The position numbers and the translations under genes are program-made. Below, piece after piece: positions 1 to 9,533 of a DNA stretch of 64,000 nt; position 1 is the first letter of the stretch, and the number at the start of each line of letters is the position of its first letter. The notes beneath the pieces were generated by a model that searched no databases, was not told where the DNA came from, and saw only the letters and a program-made list of their open reading frames with translations. The stretch covers positions 1-64,000 of the forward strand of contig NZ_JAYLLN010000001.1 in assembly GCF_037126265.1 (NCBI RefSeq). Reading direction: 5' to 3'. Source of the stretch: Sphingobacterium tenebrionis (GTDB lineage: Bacteria > Bacteroidota > Bacteroidia > Sphingobacteriales > Sphingobacteriaceae).

Positions 1-34
1 AAAAACAAATTTTCAGAAATCCTTAGAACAAAAA

Positions 35-70
35 TGACCGAGTAAGATAAATCTTGTACTCAGTCATTTC
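35..70. terminator. Long hairpin at left edge, probable terminator of an upstream gene
   Basis: An imperfect stem (TGAC, GAGTA and AAGAT arms pairing with ATCTT, TACTC and GTCA, two small bulges, 2-nt loop) is followed by a short T-rich stretch. It probably ends transcription from a gene left of the window. The U-tract is weak, so it could also be a structured leader of the next gene. Confidence 0.4.
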
Positions 71-209
71 TTTAAATCTCATTAAAAAGTTGAGACTTTT
101 TCAGTGCCCTCCATTCGTGTTGAGGCCTTTTTATTTTAACAATATTTGCTGATTATTCTTTATATTTAAAGAGAACTTTTAAAAATCAGATTACTATTAA
201 CCATAATTC

Positions 210-950
210 ATGAGAAAATTATTCTTATTATTTCTGTTGGGAACAGCTGTTTCCACAGTGAGTGCACAGACTACCGAATTTAAAATCAAACTGCCATTAA
301 ACAAAACGTTTACCCAAGTTGCAAAAGCCAAAATTGATGTGGAAGGAGGAACTGGAGGAACTATAATGGATATGAATATCAAGACAGAAATGACGGCCAG
401 CAAATTGGAAAACAATATTTACACCGTTGATAACGTCATAAAAGCGGTAAAAATTGATCTTGATGCAGGTATGGCACAAGGAAGTTATGATTCTGAAAAC
501 CCTTCAGACGATGAAATTGGAACCATCTTCGCGGCACAGTTTGAACCATTACTTGGTAAAAAGATGGCAACGAAAATGACCGAAGCGGGCGCAGTGAGCA
601 GCGAAGATGAAGGGACAACCGCTCTTAGCCCTTTTGAAAACCTAACTTCTGGATCTGTATTACCGGATAAACCAGCGGCTCCAGGATATACATGGACAAC
701 CAAGGAAACTGCAAATGAAATGACAGTAATTAGGAATGCTAAATATCTTTCCAAAACAGCAGAGGGATACAATTTTGAATTTACAGGAGATATCCAAGAT
801 TCATCAAATACCAAAATAGGTAATTATTCAGGTACCTACATATTAGATACCAACACCCATTACCCAAAAGTAATGACAATAAAAATGAAATTGGATCAAG
901 ATGGGCAAACCATCAATTTAGATTTGAACAATATCGTCCAAGGTTTATAA
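210..950 (+). CDS. Secreted protein of unknown function
   Basis: A 246-residue protein with a clear Sec signal peptide: basic start (MRK), hydrophobic core and a VSAQ cleavage region around residue 20. The mature part is soluble, with alternating charged and polar strands, and no catalytic motif was seen. It resembles the DUF6263-like exported proteins of Bacteroidota, but I cannot confirm the family. It stands alone: nothing is co-directional, and it converges on gcvH across a strong shared terminator. The start is the first ATG before the signal peptide. Likely periplasmic or outer-membrane associated. No function is proposed. Confidence 0.75.
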   Translation: MRKLFLLFLLGTAVSTVSAQTTEFKIKLPLNKTFTQVAKAKIDVEGGTGGTIMDMNIKTEMTASKLENNIYTVDNVIKAVKIDLDAGMAQGSYDSENPSDDEIGTIFAAQFEPLLGKKMATKMTEAGAVSSEDEGTTALSPFENLTSGSVLPDKPAAPGYTWTTKETANEMTVIRNAKYLSKTAEGYNFEFTGDIQDSSNTKIGNYSGTYILDTNTHYPKVMTIKMKLDQDGQTINLDLNNIVQGL

Positions 951-960
951 CCTTCCCATA

Positions 961-997
961 AAAAAAGAGGCAGATCCGTGGATCTGCCTCTTTTTTT
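961..997. terminator. Bidirectional intrinsic terminator between convergent genes
   Basis: A near-perfect GC-rich stem (arm GAGGCAGATCC with its complement, GTG loop) is flanked by A-runs on the left and T-runs on the right. It can end transcription from both directions: the secreted-protein gene from the left and gcvH from the right. Confidence 0.9.
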
Positions 998-1011
998 ATG
1001 TATTAAAATAC

Positions 1012-1392
1012 TTATGCGTTAACTTCTGATTTATATTGATCAGCAGAAAGCAAGCCATCAACATCAGCAACATTGCTTAATTTAACACGGATAATCCATC
1101 CTTCACCGTAAGGATCAGAGTTAACCAATTCTGGAGATGCATCGATCGCATCGTTTACTGCCAATACTTCTGCATTAACAGGCATAAAAAGATCAGATAC
1201 AGTTTTTACCGCTTCGATAGTTCCGAAAACCTCATTAGCAGCAACCTCTTCACCAACAGTATTGATATCAACGAATACGATATCGCCTAATTCGCGTTGC
1301 GCGAAGTCTGTAATACCAATAACAGCTTCATCACCTTCCACACGAATCCATTCGTGGTCTTTGGTGTACTTTAATTCTGAAGGAAAATTCAT
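1012..1392 (-). CDS. gcvH: Glycine cleavage system H protein
   Basis: The lipoyl-carrying shuttle of the glycine cleavage complex. It moves the aminomethyl group from the P protein (GcvP) to the T protein (GcvT). The 126-residue length is typical. The lipoylation motif GTIEAVKTVSDL is present, with the modified lysine at about residue 63, and the family N-terminus (KYTKDHEWI) is intact. It is monocistronic in this window; gcvT lies 55 kb away at 56340-57419 and no gcvP is seen. A full-consensus Bacteroidota promoter lies just upstream. Confidence 0.97.
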   Translation of the reverse strand: MNFPSELKYTKDHEWIRVEGDEAVIGITDFAQRELGDIVFVDINTVGEEVAANEVFGTIEAVKTVSDLFMPVNAEVLAVNDAIDASPELVNSDPYGEGWIIRVKLSNVADVDGLLSADQYKSEVNA

Positions 1393-1415
1393 GTCGTAAT
1401 TATTTGTTTTTCCTT

Positions 1416-1445
1416 CAAAAATAGGATTAAGAATGCATATTACAA
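1416..1445 (-). promoter_or_regulatory. Consensus Bacteroidota promoter of gcvH
   Basis: Read on the minus strand, TTG at 1443-1445 is followed by exactly 19 bases and then TATTTTTG (1416-1423). This matches the Bacteroidota primary-sigma consensus TTG-N19-TAnnTTTG at every defined base. It would give a leader of roughly 20 nt before the gcvH ATG. gcvT carries an identical TATTTTTG at 57446-57453. Confidence 0.7.
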
Positions 1446-1466
1446 ATTTAAATGTATTTTTATCCT

Positions 1467-2660
1467 ATGAATACCTGCATCGAAAGCCTTTACCGCATCG
1501 CCCAGAAAAAGGAACGTTTGATCCTCGGATTAATGTCCGGAACTTCCCTTGATGGTCTAGATATCGCGCTTTGCCGCATCAGTGGTTCTGGCCCAAGCTC
1601 TAAAATCTCACTTGAAAAATTTATAACCCTGGATTATCAGGATGATTTCCGGAACTGGATTAGGGAAATATTCGCCAAAAGGCAGATTGATCAACAGCTA
1701 CTCTGCGGAATAAATGCTTATGTAGGCAGCACACACGCTGCTTTAATCCTTGAAGCATTAGCTTCTTGGGGCTTAGCTCCTGCGGATATAGACTTGATCG
1801 CCAGCCATGGGCAAACCGTCTTTCATGCGCCTCAATCCCTGACAAAAGACCATCGCTTACCCAATAGCACCCTACAGATCGGAGATGCGGATCATATTGC
1901 TGTTAAAACAGGTATCATCACCCTATCCGACTTCCGGCAGAAACATATTGCCGCCGGTGGCGAAGGTGCTCCTCTAGCCGCTTATGGCGATTACCTGCTC
2001 TTTAGCGACCCTAAAGAAAACAGGATCTTATTGAATATTGGAGGTATCTCCAACTTTACCTTCCTTCCAAGCATCGGTTCGGAACAAAAAGCCTATGCTA
2101 CCGATCTGGGTCCTGGAAACACCATAATGAACCAGTTCATGCACCAACATTTCGGATTGGAAATGGACAAGGATGCTGAGATGGCCAACAAAGGGAAAGT
2201 ACAGTCCGAACTGCTAGATCTATTGCTGAATGAACCCTTCCTGAGCCTGGGTTTTCCAAAAACCACCGGTCCAGAGTTGTTCAACCTCGTCTACCTGGAA
2301 AAGAAAATAAAAGATAAAGATCTGGAAAAGCTTTCCAAGGAGGATATCATGGCAACGCTCAATACCTTCTCGGCCAAGACCATGATACTGGGAATCCAAA
2401 AAGCCACTGCAGAACTGGAAAGTTTTCAGGTGTATGTAAGTGGTGGCGGACTCCATAATCCGCTGTTGATGAAACAGCTGGAAGAGACCTTTCCTAATCA
2501 GGTTCAGTCTTTCTCCAATTTAGGAATAAATCCTGATGCCAAGGAGGCTTGTCTATTTGCGGTGCTGGCCAATGAAACCGTAGCAGGTAATCCAGAAGAT
2601 GTGAAAAACATCAAGAACTCCCCTGCTGTCTGTATGGGAAAGATCAGCCTCCCTTTATAA
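1467..2660 (+). CDS. anmK: Anhydro-N-acetylmuramic acid kinase
   Basis: Phosphorylates and opens 1,6-anhydro-MurNAc to MurNAc-6-phosphate during peptidoglycan recycling in the cytoplasm. The N-terminal nucleotide-binding motif (LGLMSGTSLDGLDIAL) is characteristic, followed by the conserved SHGQT and the second phosphate motif (NIGGISNFTFL). The frame opens at 1452, but I prefer the ATG at 1467, giving 397 residues: the first ATG lies inside an AT-rich promoter-like stretch and adds MYFYP, absent from the family. Divergent from gcvH. No other recycling gene is adjacent. Confidence 0.95.
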   Translation: MNTCIESLYRIAQKKERLILGLMSGTSLDGLDIALCRISGSGPSSKISLEKFITLDYQDDFRNWIREIFAKRQIDQQLLCGINAYVGSTHAALILEALASWGLAPADIDLIASHGQTVFHAPQSLTKDHRLPNSTLQIGDADHIAVKTGIITLSDFRQKHIAAGGEGAPLAAYGDYLLFSDPKENRILLNIGGISNFTFLPSIGSEQKAYATDLGPGNTIMNQFMHQHFGLEMDKDAEMANKGKVQSELLDLLLNEPFLSLGFPKTTGPELFNLVYLEKKIKDKDLEKLSKEDIMATLNTFSAKTMILGIQKATAELESFQVYVSGGGLHNPLLMKQLEETFPNQVQSFSNLGINPDAKEACLFAVLANETVAGNPEDVKNIKNSPAVCMGKISLPL

Positions 2661-2689
2661 GTGCTGTTTGATAGTAATAAGCGCTTTTT
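2659..2689 (+). terminator. Probable terminator of anmK
   Basis: A 7-bp stem (AAGTGCT with AGCGCTT, one G-U pair) with a 14-nt loop runs into five T residues right after the anmK stop. The stem is modest. Confidence 0.45.
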
Positions 2690-2742
2690 GATGTTTATAA
2701 CCTCTGATAGATAAACTCTAATAGACGGATTAAACTGCTTTA

Positions 2743-3405
2743 TTATTGCTCAATCGCCTGATGAATAAAATCCTTAAAAGGAATCATCGAGGAATAGGTC
2801 TCAATTACCGTATTTAAAGCCTTAGGAGACTCCATTTCCTTTCTGCTAATATTCTTATGCAAGATAAAGCTTCGGTGCTTTAAAAGGTCTATATTCGGGT
2901 TATCTGCCGCATATCCTGCAGGAGGTCGCTGCAATCTATCTTCTGCAGACATTTCCTCCGCTTTCCAGCCCCCTTTTTCCAATGCCTTGAACAATTCCTC
3001 CGCACTGTAATCGATCTCCTGACGAATGGAATCCAAATGTTGCTTTTCTGGCCTCCAATAGCCTACCGCCAAAAAAGTTCCTTCCGGTTCAATATGGATA
3101 TAATATTCCGGCCCGGCCAATTTTCGGCCATCAATGGAAATACCCGCTGCAAACCAGGATTTATAAGGATCCTTATTCTTTGAAAACCGAACATCCCTGT
3201 AAATCCGGAACAAGCATTTCTTTGCAGAGATATCCGTATTGATGTGGGGATCCAATTTTGAAAGCTCCAAAATGATCGCCTCAATAAATGCCGTTACATT
3301 CGCTAAAGCAGCCTCATAAGCCGGTTTATTTTCCTGGAACCACTCTCTGTTGTTGTTCTCTTTCAGGTTGTTCAAGAAATCAAAAGTAGATTTTTCGATC
3401 TTCAT
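2743..3405 (-). CDS. DUF2461 family protein
   Basis: A 220-residue cytosolic protein of the DUF2461 (TIGR02453) family. The conserved block FRIYRDVRFSKNKDPYK lies at residues 66-82, preceded by the typical N-terminus (FLNNLKENNNREWF). The biochemical role of the family is not known to me. It is the last gene of a compact minus-strand operon: its start lies only 4 bases after the cdsA stop, so it is probably co-transcribed with phospholipid synthesis, though that does not prove a shared role. Confidence 0.85.
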   Translation of the reverse strand: MKIEKSTFDFLNNLKENNNREWFQENKPAYEAALANVTAFIEAIILELSKLDPHINTDISAKKCLFRIYRDVRFSKNKDPYKSWFAAGISIDGRKLAGPEYYIHIEPEGTFLAVGYWRPEKQHLDSIRQEIDYSAEELFKALEKGGWKAEEMSAEDRLQRPPAGYAADNPNIDLLKHRSFILHKNISRKEMESPKALNTVIETYSSMIPFKDFIHQAIEQ

Positions 3406-3409
3406 GCTA

Positions 3410-4207
3410 TTAAAATAAAGTCAGTACGATAAAAACCAATGGTGCAGCGATCAGCAGTCCATCAAAACGATCCAGAAAACCACCATGGCCAGGCAAGATC
3501 TGTCCGGAATCCTTAATGCCTAAGCTTCTTTTCAACATGGACTCCACCAGGTCACCTAAGGTTCCAAAAATCCCGATGATCAAGGCCATAGAGATCCATT
3601 GGATCTGCGTTAGTCCTACAAAATAATGGTTCAGTAATAAGGAAACCAAAATTGCCAGGACTACCCCTCCGATAAAGCCTTCCCAGGTTTTATTCGGGCT
3701 GATACGTTCAAATAATTTATGTTTTCCTAATGCTCTGCCCGATAGGTAAGCGCCCGTATCATTGGACCAAAGCATGATCAAAAATCCCATCGGGATATTC
3801 GGATTGAAGGTTGTATCCAAAAATCCCAATCCGATAAAAAACAGAAAAGGAACACAGCCATACCATAATCCCAAAACGGTATAAGCAATATCATGGAAAG
3901 GTTTTTCCCTTTTGAGGTACAGGGAAGAGATGAATAGGAGCGAAACCAAAGGAACCGCCAATAACAGGCTCAAGGGCTGAAGCTGACCCAAAAAGACCGC
4001 CGAAGCCAATAGCGCCATTACTGCTGCGCAGATCGTTCCTATCCACATCAGCGGTTTGGTATCCGCCGTTTTACAGATCCCGAAGAACTCCCTTGCGGAA
4101 AAAATTCCCAACAAGGAAAAAAAGGCCGCAAATACATAGGCATTGAAGATGGTTGCTGCCACCAGAACCAGCACAAAGAAAAAACCGGTAATCGCTCTAG
4201 TCTTCAT
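3410..4207 (-). CDS. cdsA: Phosphatidate cytidylyltransferase (CDP-diglyceride synthase)
   Basis: Makes CDP-diacylglycerol from phosphatidic acid and CTP in the inner membrane, the branch point of phospholipid synthesis. The 265-residue polytopic protein carries the family signature near its C-terminus (about residues 223-247): SMLKR, then KDSGQILPGHGG, then LDR. About seven or eight hydrophobic segments are visible. It overlaps the DUF2007 gene upstream by 11 bp and is followed at 4 bp by the DUF2461 gene, so translation is likely coupled. Confidence 0.96.
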   Translation of the reverse strand: MKTRAITGFFFVLVLVAATIFNAYVFAAFFSLLGIFSAREFFGICKTADTKPLMWIGTICAAVMALLASAVFLGQLQPLSLLLAVPLVSLLFISSLYLKREKPFHDIAYTVLGLWYGCVPFLFFIGLGFLDTTFNPNIPMGFLIMLWSNDTGAYLSGRALGKHKLFERISPNKTWEGFIGGVVLAILVSLLLNHYFVGLTQIQWISMALIIGIFGTLGDLVESMLKRSLGIKDSGQILPGHGGFLDRFDGLLIAAPLVFIVLTLF

Positions 4208-4427
4208 GCTCTAGGTCTTCTTCGGAGAAACTATCGATAAGGGCAACGGCCTCCAATTGATGTTCCCTATCAACAAGCAGTTCAATGTTTCCAAAAACAG
4301 GATAAGAAGAATCCTGTTTGTTCATCAATACGGCCGGAATATCATTTTCAACCAGCATCTGTTTCACGATCTCTGCCCGGACCCGGTCTGTATAGGTCCT
4401 TATTTTAACCCAATTGGGATTGCTCAT
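4197..4427 (-). CDS. DUF2007 family small protein
   Basis: A 76-residue acidic soluble protein. The pattern WVKIRTYTDRVRAEIVKQMLVENDIPAVL, then a beta-rich second half ending in an acidic tail, matches the DUF2007 putative signal-transducing fold. It overlaps both neighbours (the CPBP protease gene by 23 bp and cdsA by 11 bp), so the operon is tightly packed. No catalytic residues were seen; a regulatory or adaptor role is only a guess. Confidence 0.82.
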   Translation of the reverse strand: MSNPNWVKIRTYTDRVRAEIVKQMLVENDIPAVLMNKQDSSYPVFGNIELLVDREHQLEAVALIDSFSEEDLEHED

Positions 4428-5334
4428 AGATTTTCTTTTTATGGGTAACCTGATAAAAATAATAGCCCAATGCTATGCTAAATACCACACTCAATATATA
4501 ATAAACAGTGGAATAGGATTCCATGTTCTGTAAATCTTGAAAAGATTTTCCTTGTTTCTGATAATAGTAGGCGACCAAAGTCACGGTAAAGTTATTGATA
4601 AAATGGCCAAATATCGGCACCCAGATGTTTTTACTCCAATAAAAGGCATAGCCAAAGATCAATCCGAGGATCATCCTTGGAAAGAAACCATAGAATTGCA
4701 CATGGATGGCCGAGAAGATGATGGCGGTTAACCAGATGGCAACATGCATATTGGGAATGATCCGTCCCAGAATACCCTGCAATGCCCCACGGAAATAATA
4801 TTCCTCCACAATGGCCGGTACAATCGCCATGACCAAAATATTCAACAGTAGGCCAGGAATATTATCCACCATAACAATATTTTCGGTCAAATCGGCCATG
4901 CTGTCTTCCTTATCCCGCATCCATTCCTCTACGCCTCCAAGCGAATCCGGCAACATCATTTGCTGGTTCAAACGGCTGATCCATTCCATGCTGGGATTAA
5001 AGGCCAGCAGAAACAAAAGCGTCAATAAAAGCAATTTGAATATATGTGTCCTTTCGGTAGGAAAATAATCGAAGACCTGTTTTTCACGTTGTTGGAGCAA
5101 CAAGGCTGGAAACAAGAATGTTCCGAGGCTGCTCACCATCAATGAGGTATAAAGGAAACCCTTGGAACCCATGACGCTGCTCATATCCTGACTTTGCAGG
5201 ATGGATCTAAAATCACCTGAAAACAGCAGATAGCCAATTACCGCAATAAATTGGGTGACAAAGGCACATACCAATGTCAAGATCAATAAAAGGAACAGTG
5301 ATTGCCAGGCTGAGCCCTGCTTTTGGTAATCCAT
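4405..5334 (-). CDS. CPBP family intramembrane glutamic protease
   Basis: A 309-residue membrane protein of the CPBP (Abi/CAAX protease-like) family. All motifs are visible: EEYYFRG (about residue 176), FSAIH some 30 residues later, and HFINN. The glutamate pair and two histidines are the expected catalytic set. Roughly eight hydrophobic segments. The substrate is unknown. The gene starts one base into the end of the DsbA-like gene and overlaps DUF2007, so it is in the same operon as cdsA; a membrane-maintenance role fits better than phage abortive infection. Confidence 0.9.
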   Translation of the reverse strand: MDYQKQGSAWQSLFLLLILTLVCAFVTQFIAVIGYLLFSGDFRSILQSQDMSSVMGSKGFLYTSLMVSSLGTFLFPALLLQQREKQVFDYFPTERTHIFKLLLLTLLFLLAFNPSMEWISRLNQQMMLPDSLGGVEEWMRDKEDSMADLTENIVMVDNIPGLLLNILVMAIVPAIVEEYYFRGALQGILGRIIPNMHVAIWLTAIIFSAIHVQFYGFFPRMILGLIFGYAFYWSKNIWVPIFGHFINNFTVTLVAYYYQKQGKSFQDLQNMESYSTVYYILSVVFSIALGYYFYQVTHKKKIYEQSQLG

Positions 5335-5999
5335 TAATTATTCGTGATTTCTGGTTTGTTATCCTTCCATTCCTGAAAACTCTTTTCCAAGACCTCTGTA
5401 AATGCTTCTACGCCTTGGGCGCCAGAAACAGCATATTTACGATCAAAGAGAAAGAATGGTACGCCGCGGATACCGATCTGTATGGCCTCGTGCAGATCCT
5501 GCCTTACCGCCGTTGCATACCTATCCGTCTGTAAAGCCTCTTTGGCTTCTTCTGCTAATAATCCCACCTCAGTAGCCAACTGTACCAAAACCTCCTGTTT
5601 CTCTATGTTCAGACCCTCTGTAAAATGGGCCTCGAACAAGCGTTCCTTCATTTCCTTGGCTTTCCCCTTGGATGCCGCAAAATGGATCAACTCATGGGAT
5701 TTAAAGGTATTTGCAGGAATATTGGTATCAAAATTAATATCCACGCCTGCCTGTTTCCCCATTTGTACCACATGATTGGTCATATCCTTCGCTTGTTCCA
5801 TACTGATCCCCTTGGAACGGCTTAAAAACCCATAGGTACTATCGCCTTCCACATGGGTATATTCCGGGTTCAATTGATAGCTCTTATATTGCACTTCAAT
5901 ATCCTCCTTGAATGGTAAAGCATTTAAGGCTTTATCAAATTGATGTTTCCCGATATAACAAAAGGGACACATAATGTCTGACCAGATTTCTATTAGCAT
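5334..5999 (-). CDS. DsbA family oxidoreductase (FrnE-like)
   Basis: A 221-residue thioredoxin-fold protein of the DsbA/2-hydroxychromene isomerase superfamily, closest in layout to cytosolic FrnE-type oxidoreductases. The redox motif CPFC lies at residues 11-14 from the chosen start, and the cis-proline region is GIRGVPFFLFD. No signal peptide, so probably cytosolic. The frame opens at 6077, but the ATG at 5999 fits the family: the extension (MLGIRCFVGSK...) is atypical and runs into the tricorn-gene terminator, while TAAATTTG (6003-6010, minus) sits directly in front of this ATG. First gene of the cdsA operon. Confidence 0.88.
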   Translation of the reverse strand: MLIEIWSDIMCPFCYIGKHQFDKALNALPFKEDIEVQYKSYQLNPEYTHVEGDSTYGFLSRSKGISMEQAKDMTNHVVQMGKQAGVDINFDTNIPANTFKSHELIHFAASKGKAKEMKERLFEAHFTEGLNIEKQEVLVQLATEVGLLAEEAKEALQTDRYATAVRQDLHEAIQIGIRGVPFFLFDRKYAVSGAQGVEAFTEVLEKSFQEWKDNKPEITNN

Positions 6000-6073
6000 A
6001 CTCAAATTTAGCAAGATTTCCCAGTATCTGGAAAAACAAAGCAATTTGGATCCAACAAAGCAACGGATACCCA

Positions 6074-6109
6074 ACAAAAGAAGCCATACCCCAAACGGAT
6101 ATGGCTTCT
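6074..6109 (-). terminator. Terminator of the tricorn-like protease gene
   Basis: A perfect 10-bp stem (AGAAGCCATA with TATGGCTTCT, 11-nt loop) followed on the minus strand by TTTTGTT. It separates the protease gene from the DsbA-cdsA operon. Confidence 0.7.
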
Positions 6110-6128
6110 CCTTATTTATTAAAATATA

Positions 6129-9100
6129 TTAATTCACCCGAACCGGATCTTTTGGTTTTTTAAGTTCCTTGTATGGATAAGTTTTCATTTCCTCCAACAA
6201 CAATTGAACTGTTTTTTCCAATTGTGGGTCTCTACCTTCGATCAGGTCCTTCGGCGTCTGCTCGATAAAGATATCCGGTGCTACCCCTTCATTCTCGATG
6301 ATATAGTTTCCATTTAGGTCAAATACCCCGAAATTAGGTGCTGTAACACTTCCTCCATCCAACAATGGCGGGTAACCACTGATACCGACCAAGATTCCCA
6401 TAGTAGTCCGACCAACCAATTTTCCCAAACCTTTATGGCGGAACATATACGGCATCATATCTCCTCCAGAACCAGCATTTTCATTGATGATCATCGCTTT
6501 AGGTCCAAAAATTCCATTACCTGGAGTCGTGAAGCTTTTTCCATCACGGATTCCCCAACCGGCAATCAGATCCCTCGATAATAGGTCGATCACATAATCG
6601 GCCACCGAACCTCCACCATTGTTACGTTCGTCCAATAAAAGCGCTTTCTTGTCCATTTGCGAGAAATAATACCTGTTGAAAGAGACATATCCCTCTCTAC
6701 CTGTATTTGGCATATAAACATAAGCAATCTGGTTATTGCTCAGCTGGTCTACTTTTTTGCGGTTTCTTTCTACCCATTCTTGACGACGAAGACCAACTTC
6801 GTTGCCAAAAGAGATCGGTTTTACCACCACATCCTTCGCACCGGAAAGACTTGGTTTATCATTCACCTTCAGGTTGACCTGTTTTCCAACCGTATTATCG
6901 AATAAGCTATAGATATCGATATCTGCTGTCAGTTCCTTACCATTTACAGCCAAGATATACATACCTTCATAAATGTTCAAACCAGGCTCTGCCAATGGCG
7001 CTTTAAAAGAAGGGTTCCAGTCCATACGGTTATAGATTTTGGAAATCTTATAACGGTTATTCTCGATCATATAATCCGCGCCCAAAACTCCCGAAGAAAC
7101 AGAAGGTGCAGATGGTTCATCGCCAGGATAGATATAACTATGCCCAACAACCAACTCGCCCATCATTTCGTTCAATAGGTAACCCAGGTCCGAACGGTGG
7201 TTTACATAAGGAAGGAATTTCTCATATTTTTTCTTTACAGCTGCCCAATCCGCACCATGCATGTTCTCCACATAGAAGAAATCCTGCTGCATGTTCCAAA
7301 CCTCATTGTAGATCTGTTTCCACTCCTGTTCTGGTTCTACCAATAATTTGATGTTATCCAATTTCAGTTTACCACTTTCACCCTGAGGTTTCTGACCCGC
7401 ATTCACGATGTAATAACCTTGACGGTTGCTGTACAACATCTGTTTTCCATCTGCAGAGATGGTAAATCCGCCGGCGTTCTCTACCAACGATTTCTCTTCC
7501 AGTTTATTCAAATCGAAGGCATAGATAGTACGATCGCGTGTATAGATCAATTGATTCTCCACATGCCCATCAAAGCCATAGGATCCCGCAGGGATCGGTA
7601 AAGCCATGATTCTGCTATTAATGTTGGCGAAATCTACCTTGATATCTTTGGATTTCTCGTTTTTAGCATCCGATGATTTAGGATCAGCACCTTTTTTATC
7701 AGCTGATTTTCCATTAGACTTACTGTCTTTTGCATCCTTATTCTCTTGCTCCTTCTTTTCCTCTTTCTTCGGTTCATCCGATTTTACCGTTTCTTCATCA
7801 CTTTCGTTCTTGAAAATGGAAGGCGTTTCGCTGGATAATAGGAAAGCGTAAGCATTGTATTGCGGACGACGGTCGTATGCGGTCATGTGCAGTCCGGAAT
7901 TGGTCAAACCTACATCAGTACTGCTCAGGAATACCAGGTATTTACCGTCTTTGGTAAAGATCGGAGAAGACACATTGCTCATGCCGTCTGTGATCTGTTG
8001 GGTCTGCTTGGTTTCCAGGTTATACATGTTCACTGCAGAAACACCATTAGGCAATGTTTTTACAAAAGAAAGCCATTTGGAATCTGGCGACCAGCTAGGT
8101 TGGAACATGTTATAGGAACGTCCGGTATGGGAGCCTAAATAATCATCAGCCACTTTTACCACCTTCTTGCTATTGATATCTACATAATAAAGGTTAAGAT
8201 GTGAATCATTGAAGAATAACTTCTTGCTATCAGGCGACCATGTTGGTTGAAAATAGAAATTGGTTTCTCCTAATTTGATATGGATCGGCTCGTCCACGGC
8301 CTTTTGATCACGCAATACCAATTCATATTTTCCATTCTTGTCAGAAAGGTAGGAAATCCACTTTCCATTGGGAGACCAAGCCGGAAAACGTTCATGGCTT
8401 CCTGGAGAATTGGAGATATTGCGGGCATCACCCTTATCTTTTGGTACCGAGAAGATCTCGCCCCTGGATTCGAACAACGCTCGCTGCCCGGTTGAGGAAA
8501 TCTCCCAACCACGGATACTTTCATTCAGATCCGCATATCTGGAGCGTTTGTACATCGCATCCGCATTCAGACTGATGCTGATCGGTTGGTGTTTTTTACT
8601 CGCCAAATTCAGGATGTGCAGCTTTCCTGCCTGCTCGAACACCAGTTCAGCAGCATTTCCGTTCAACGTCCTGACATCATAATCAGCAAACTTCGTTAGT
8701 TTCTCCACCTGTTTGCTCTTCACGTCATAGCTGAAAATGTTTACTGTTTTATCCCTATCGGAAAGGAAATAAACCTTATCGCCCAACCAAACCGGTTTTA
8801 CATCATTACATTTTTCACCTGGAACGATCTGAATATCGTTGGTTTTGGTATCAAAGATCCAGATAGAAGGCATACCACCACCGCGATAACGCTTGAAAGC
8901 CACACGGTCGCGTTCAGTAGGATCGCTGTTTTTGATGTATGCCCAATAACGACCATCTGCCGATGGTGAACCCTGGTAGGCCTCTGGCATAGGCAAAGGA
9001 TAATCTACGGAAGCATTGATCTTGGATTTGTAAAGACGGCTTCCTAGGGAATAGGTAAGCTCTCTTTGGGTAGTGAAGTAAACCTCGTCATTGGAGATCC

Positions 9101-9449
9101 AACCCCTCAAGACATCTGATGCCGGATGGCTGGTGATTCTCTTTGGTGCTCCTCCTTGTACTGAAACCACATAAACATCGGTATTACCATCGTAGTTTCC
9201 CGTAAATGCGATTTGGTTTCCATCGGGAGAGAACATTGGGTTCTGTTCGACTGCTGGGTTTACCGTTAGTCTTCTTGGGTTCTGGCCGTTTTTATCCGCT
9301 ACCCATATATCACCTCCATATACAAAGGTAATGTGCTTGTCACTTATACTGGGATTCCGTAATAATAAGGTCTCTCCAGCTTGTTGGGCCATAACTAATT
9401 GACCCGCCGAAAGTGCAAGAATGGTTAATATTGATTTTAACATATTCAT
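6129..9449 (-). CDS. Tricorn-like S41 family protease, secreted
   Basis: A 1106-residue exported protease. Signal peptide (ending LVMAQQ), then two WD40/TolB-like beta-propeller regions with repeated SPDGNQIAF- and WSPDSKWLSF-type blades (about residues 30-700), a PDZ domain (about 780-870) and a C-terminal S41 core. The nucleophile is the serine of NAGSGGD (about residue 994). GHSYIY and ENEGVAPD match the histidine and glutamate positions of tricorn core proteases. A Lys/Asp/Glu/Ser-rich linker (about 549-603) interrupts the second propeller. It probably degrades peptides in the periplasm. Monocistronic, with its own terminator. Confidence 0.93.
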   Translation of the reverse strand: MNMLKSILTILALSAGQLVMAQQAGETLLLRNPSISDKHITFVYGGDIWVADKNGQNPRRLTVNPAVEQNPMFSPDGNQIAFTGNYDGNTDVYVVSVQGGAPKRITSHPASDVLRGWISNDEVYFTTQRELTYSLGSRLYKSKINASVDYPLPMPEAYQGSPSADGRYWAYIKNSDPTERDRVAFKRYRGGGMPSIWIFDTKTNDIQIVPGEKCNDVKPVWLGDKVYFLSDRDKTVNIFSYDVKSKQVEKLTKFADYDVRTLNGNAAELVFEQAGKLHILNLASKKHQPISISLNADAMYKRSRYADLNESIRGWEISSTGQRALFESRGEIFSVPKDKGDARNISNSPGSHERFPAWSPNGKWISYLSDKNGKYELVLRDQKAVDEPIHIKLGETNFYFQPTWSPDSKKLFFNDSHLNLYYVDINSKKVVKVADDYLGSHTGRSYNMFQPSWSPDSKWLSFVKTLPNGVSAVNMYNLETKQTQQITDGMSNVSSPIFTKDGKYLVFLSSTDVGLTNSGLHMTAYDRRPQYNAYAFLLSSETPSIFKNESDEETVKSDEPKKEEKKEQENKDAKDSKSNGKSADKKGADPKSSDAKNEKSKDIKVDFANINSRIMALPIPAGSYGFDGHVENQLIYTRDRTIYAFDLNKLEEKSLVENAGGFTISADGKQMLYSNRQGYYIVNAGQKPQGESGKLKLDNIKLLVEPEQEWKQIYNEVWNMQQDFFYVENMHGADWAAVKKKYEKFLPYVNHRSDLGYLLNEMMGELVVGHSYIYPGDEPSAPSVSSGVLGADYMIENNRYKISKIYNRMDWNPSFKAPLAEPGLNIYEGMYILAVNGKELTADIDIYSLFDNTVGKQVNLKVNDKPSLSGAKDVVVKPISFGNEVGLRRQEWVERNRKKVDQLSNNQIAYVYMPNTGREGYVSFNRYYFSQMDKKALLLDERNNGGGSVADYVIDLLSRDLIAGWGIRDGKSFTTPGNGIFGPKAMIINENAGSGGDMMPYMFRHKGLGKLVGRTTMGILVGISGYPPLLDGGSVTAPNFGVFDLNGNYIIENEGVAPDIFIEQTPKDLIEGRDPQLEKTVQLLLEEMKTYPYKELKKPKDPVRVN

Positions 9450-9533
9450 GATTTGGAATGAAGCCTAAAAATAGGAAAATTAGACTGTTTATTGTTATTC
9501 AGGCGGTTCTATATCTTAAATATTACCTAATTG

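Noticed and set aside
4405..5334. CPBP protease as an abortive-infection defence gene
   Set aside because: It sits in a housekeeping lipid operon (cdsA), with no other defence genes near, so the Abi label is not justified.
6000..6077. N-terminal extension of the DsbA-like protein
   Set aside because: The extension is atypical and borders the tricorn-gene terminator; a -7 element lies just before the ATG at 5999.
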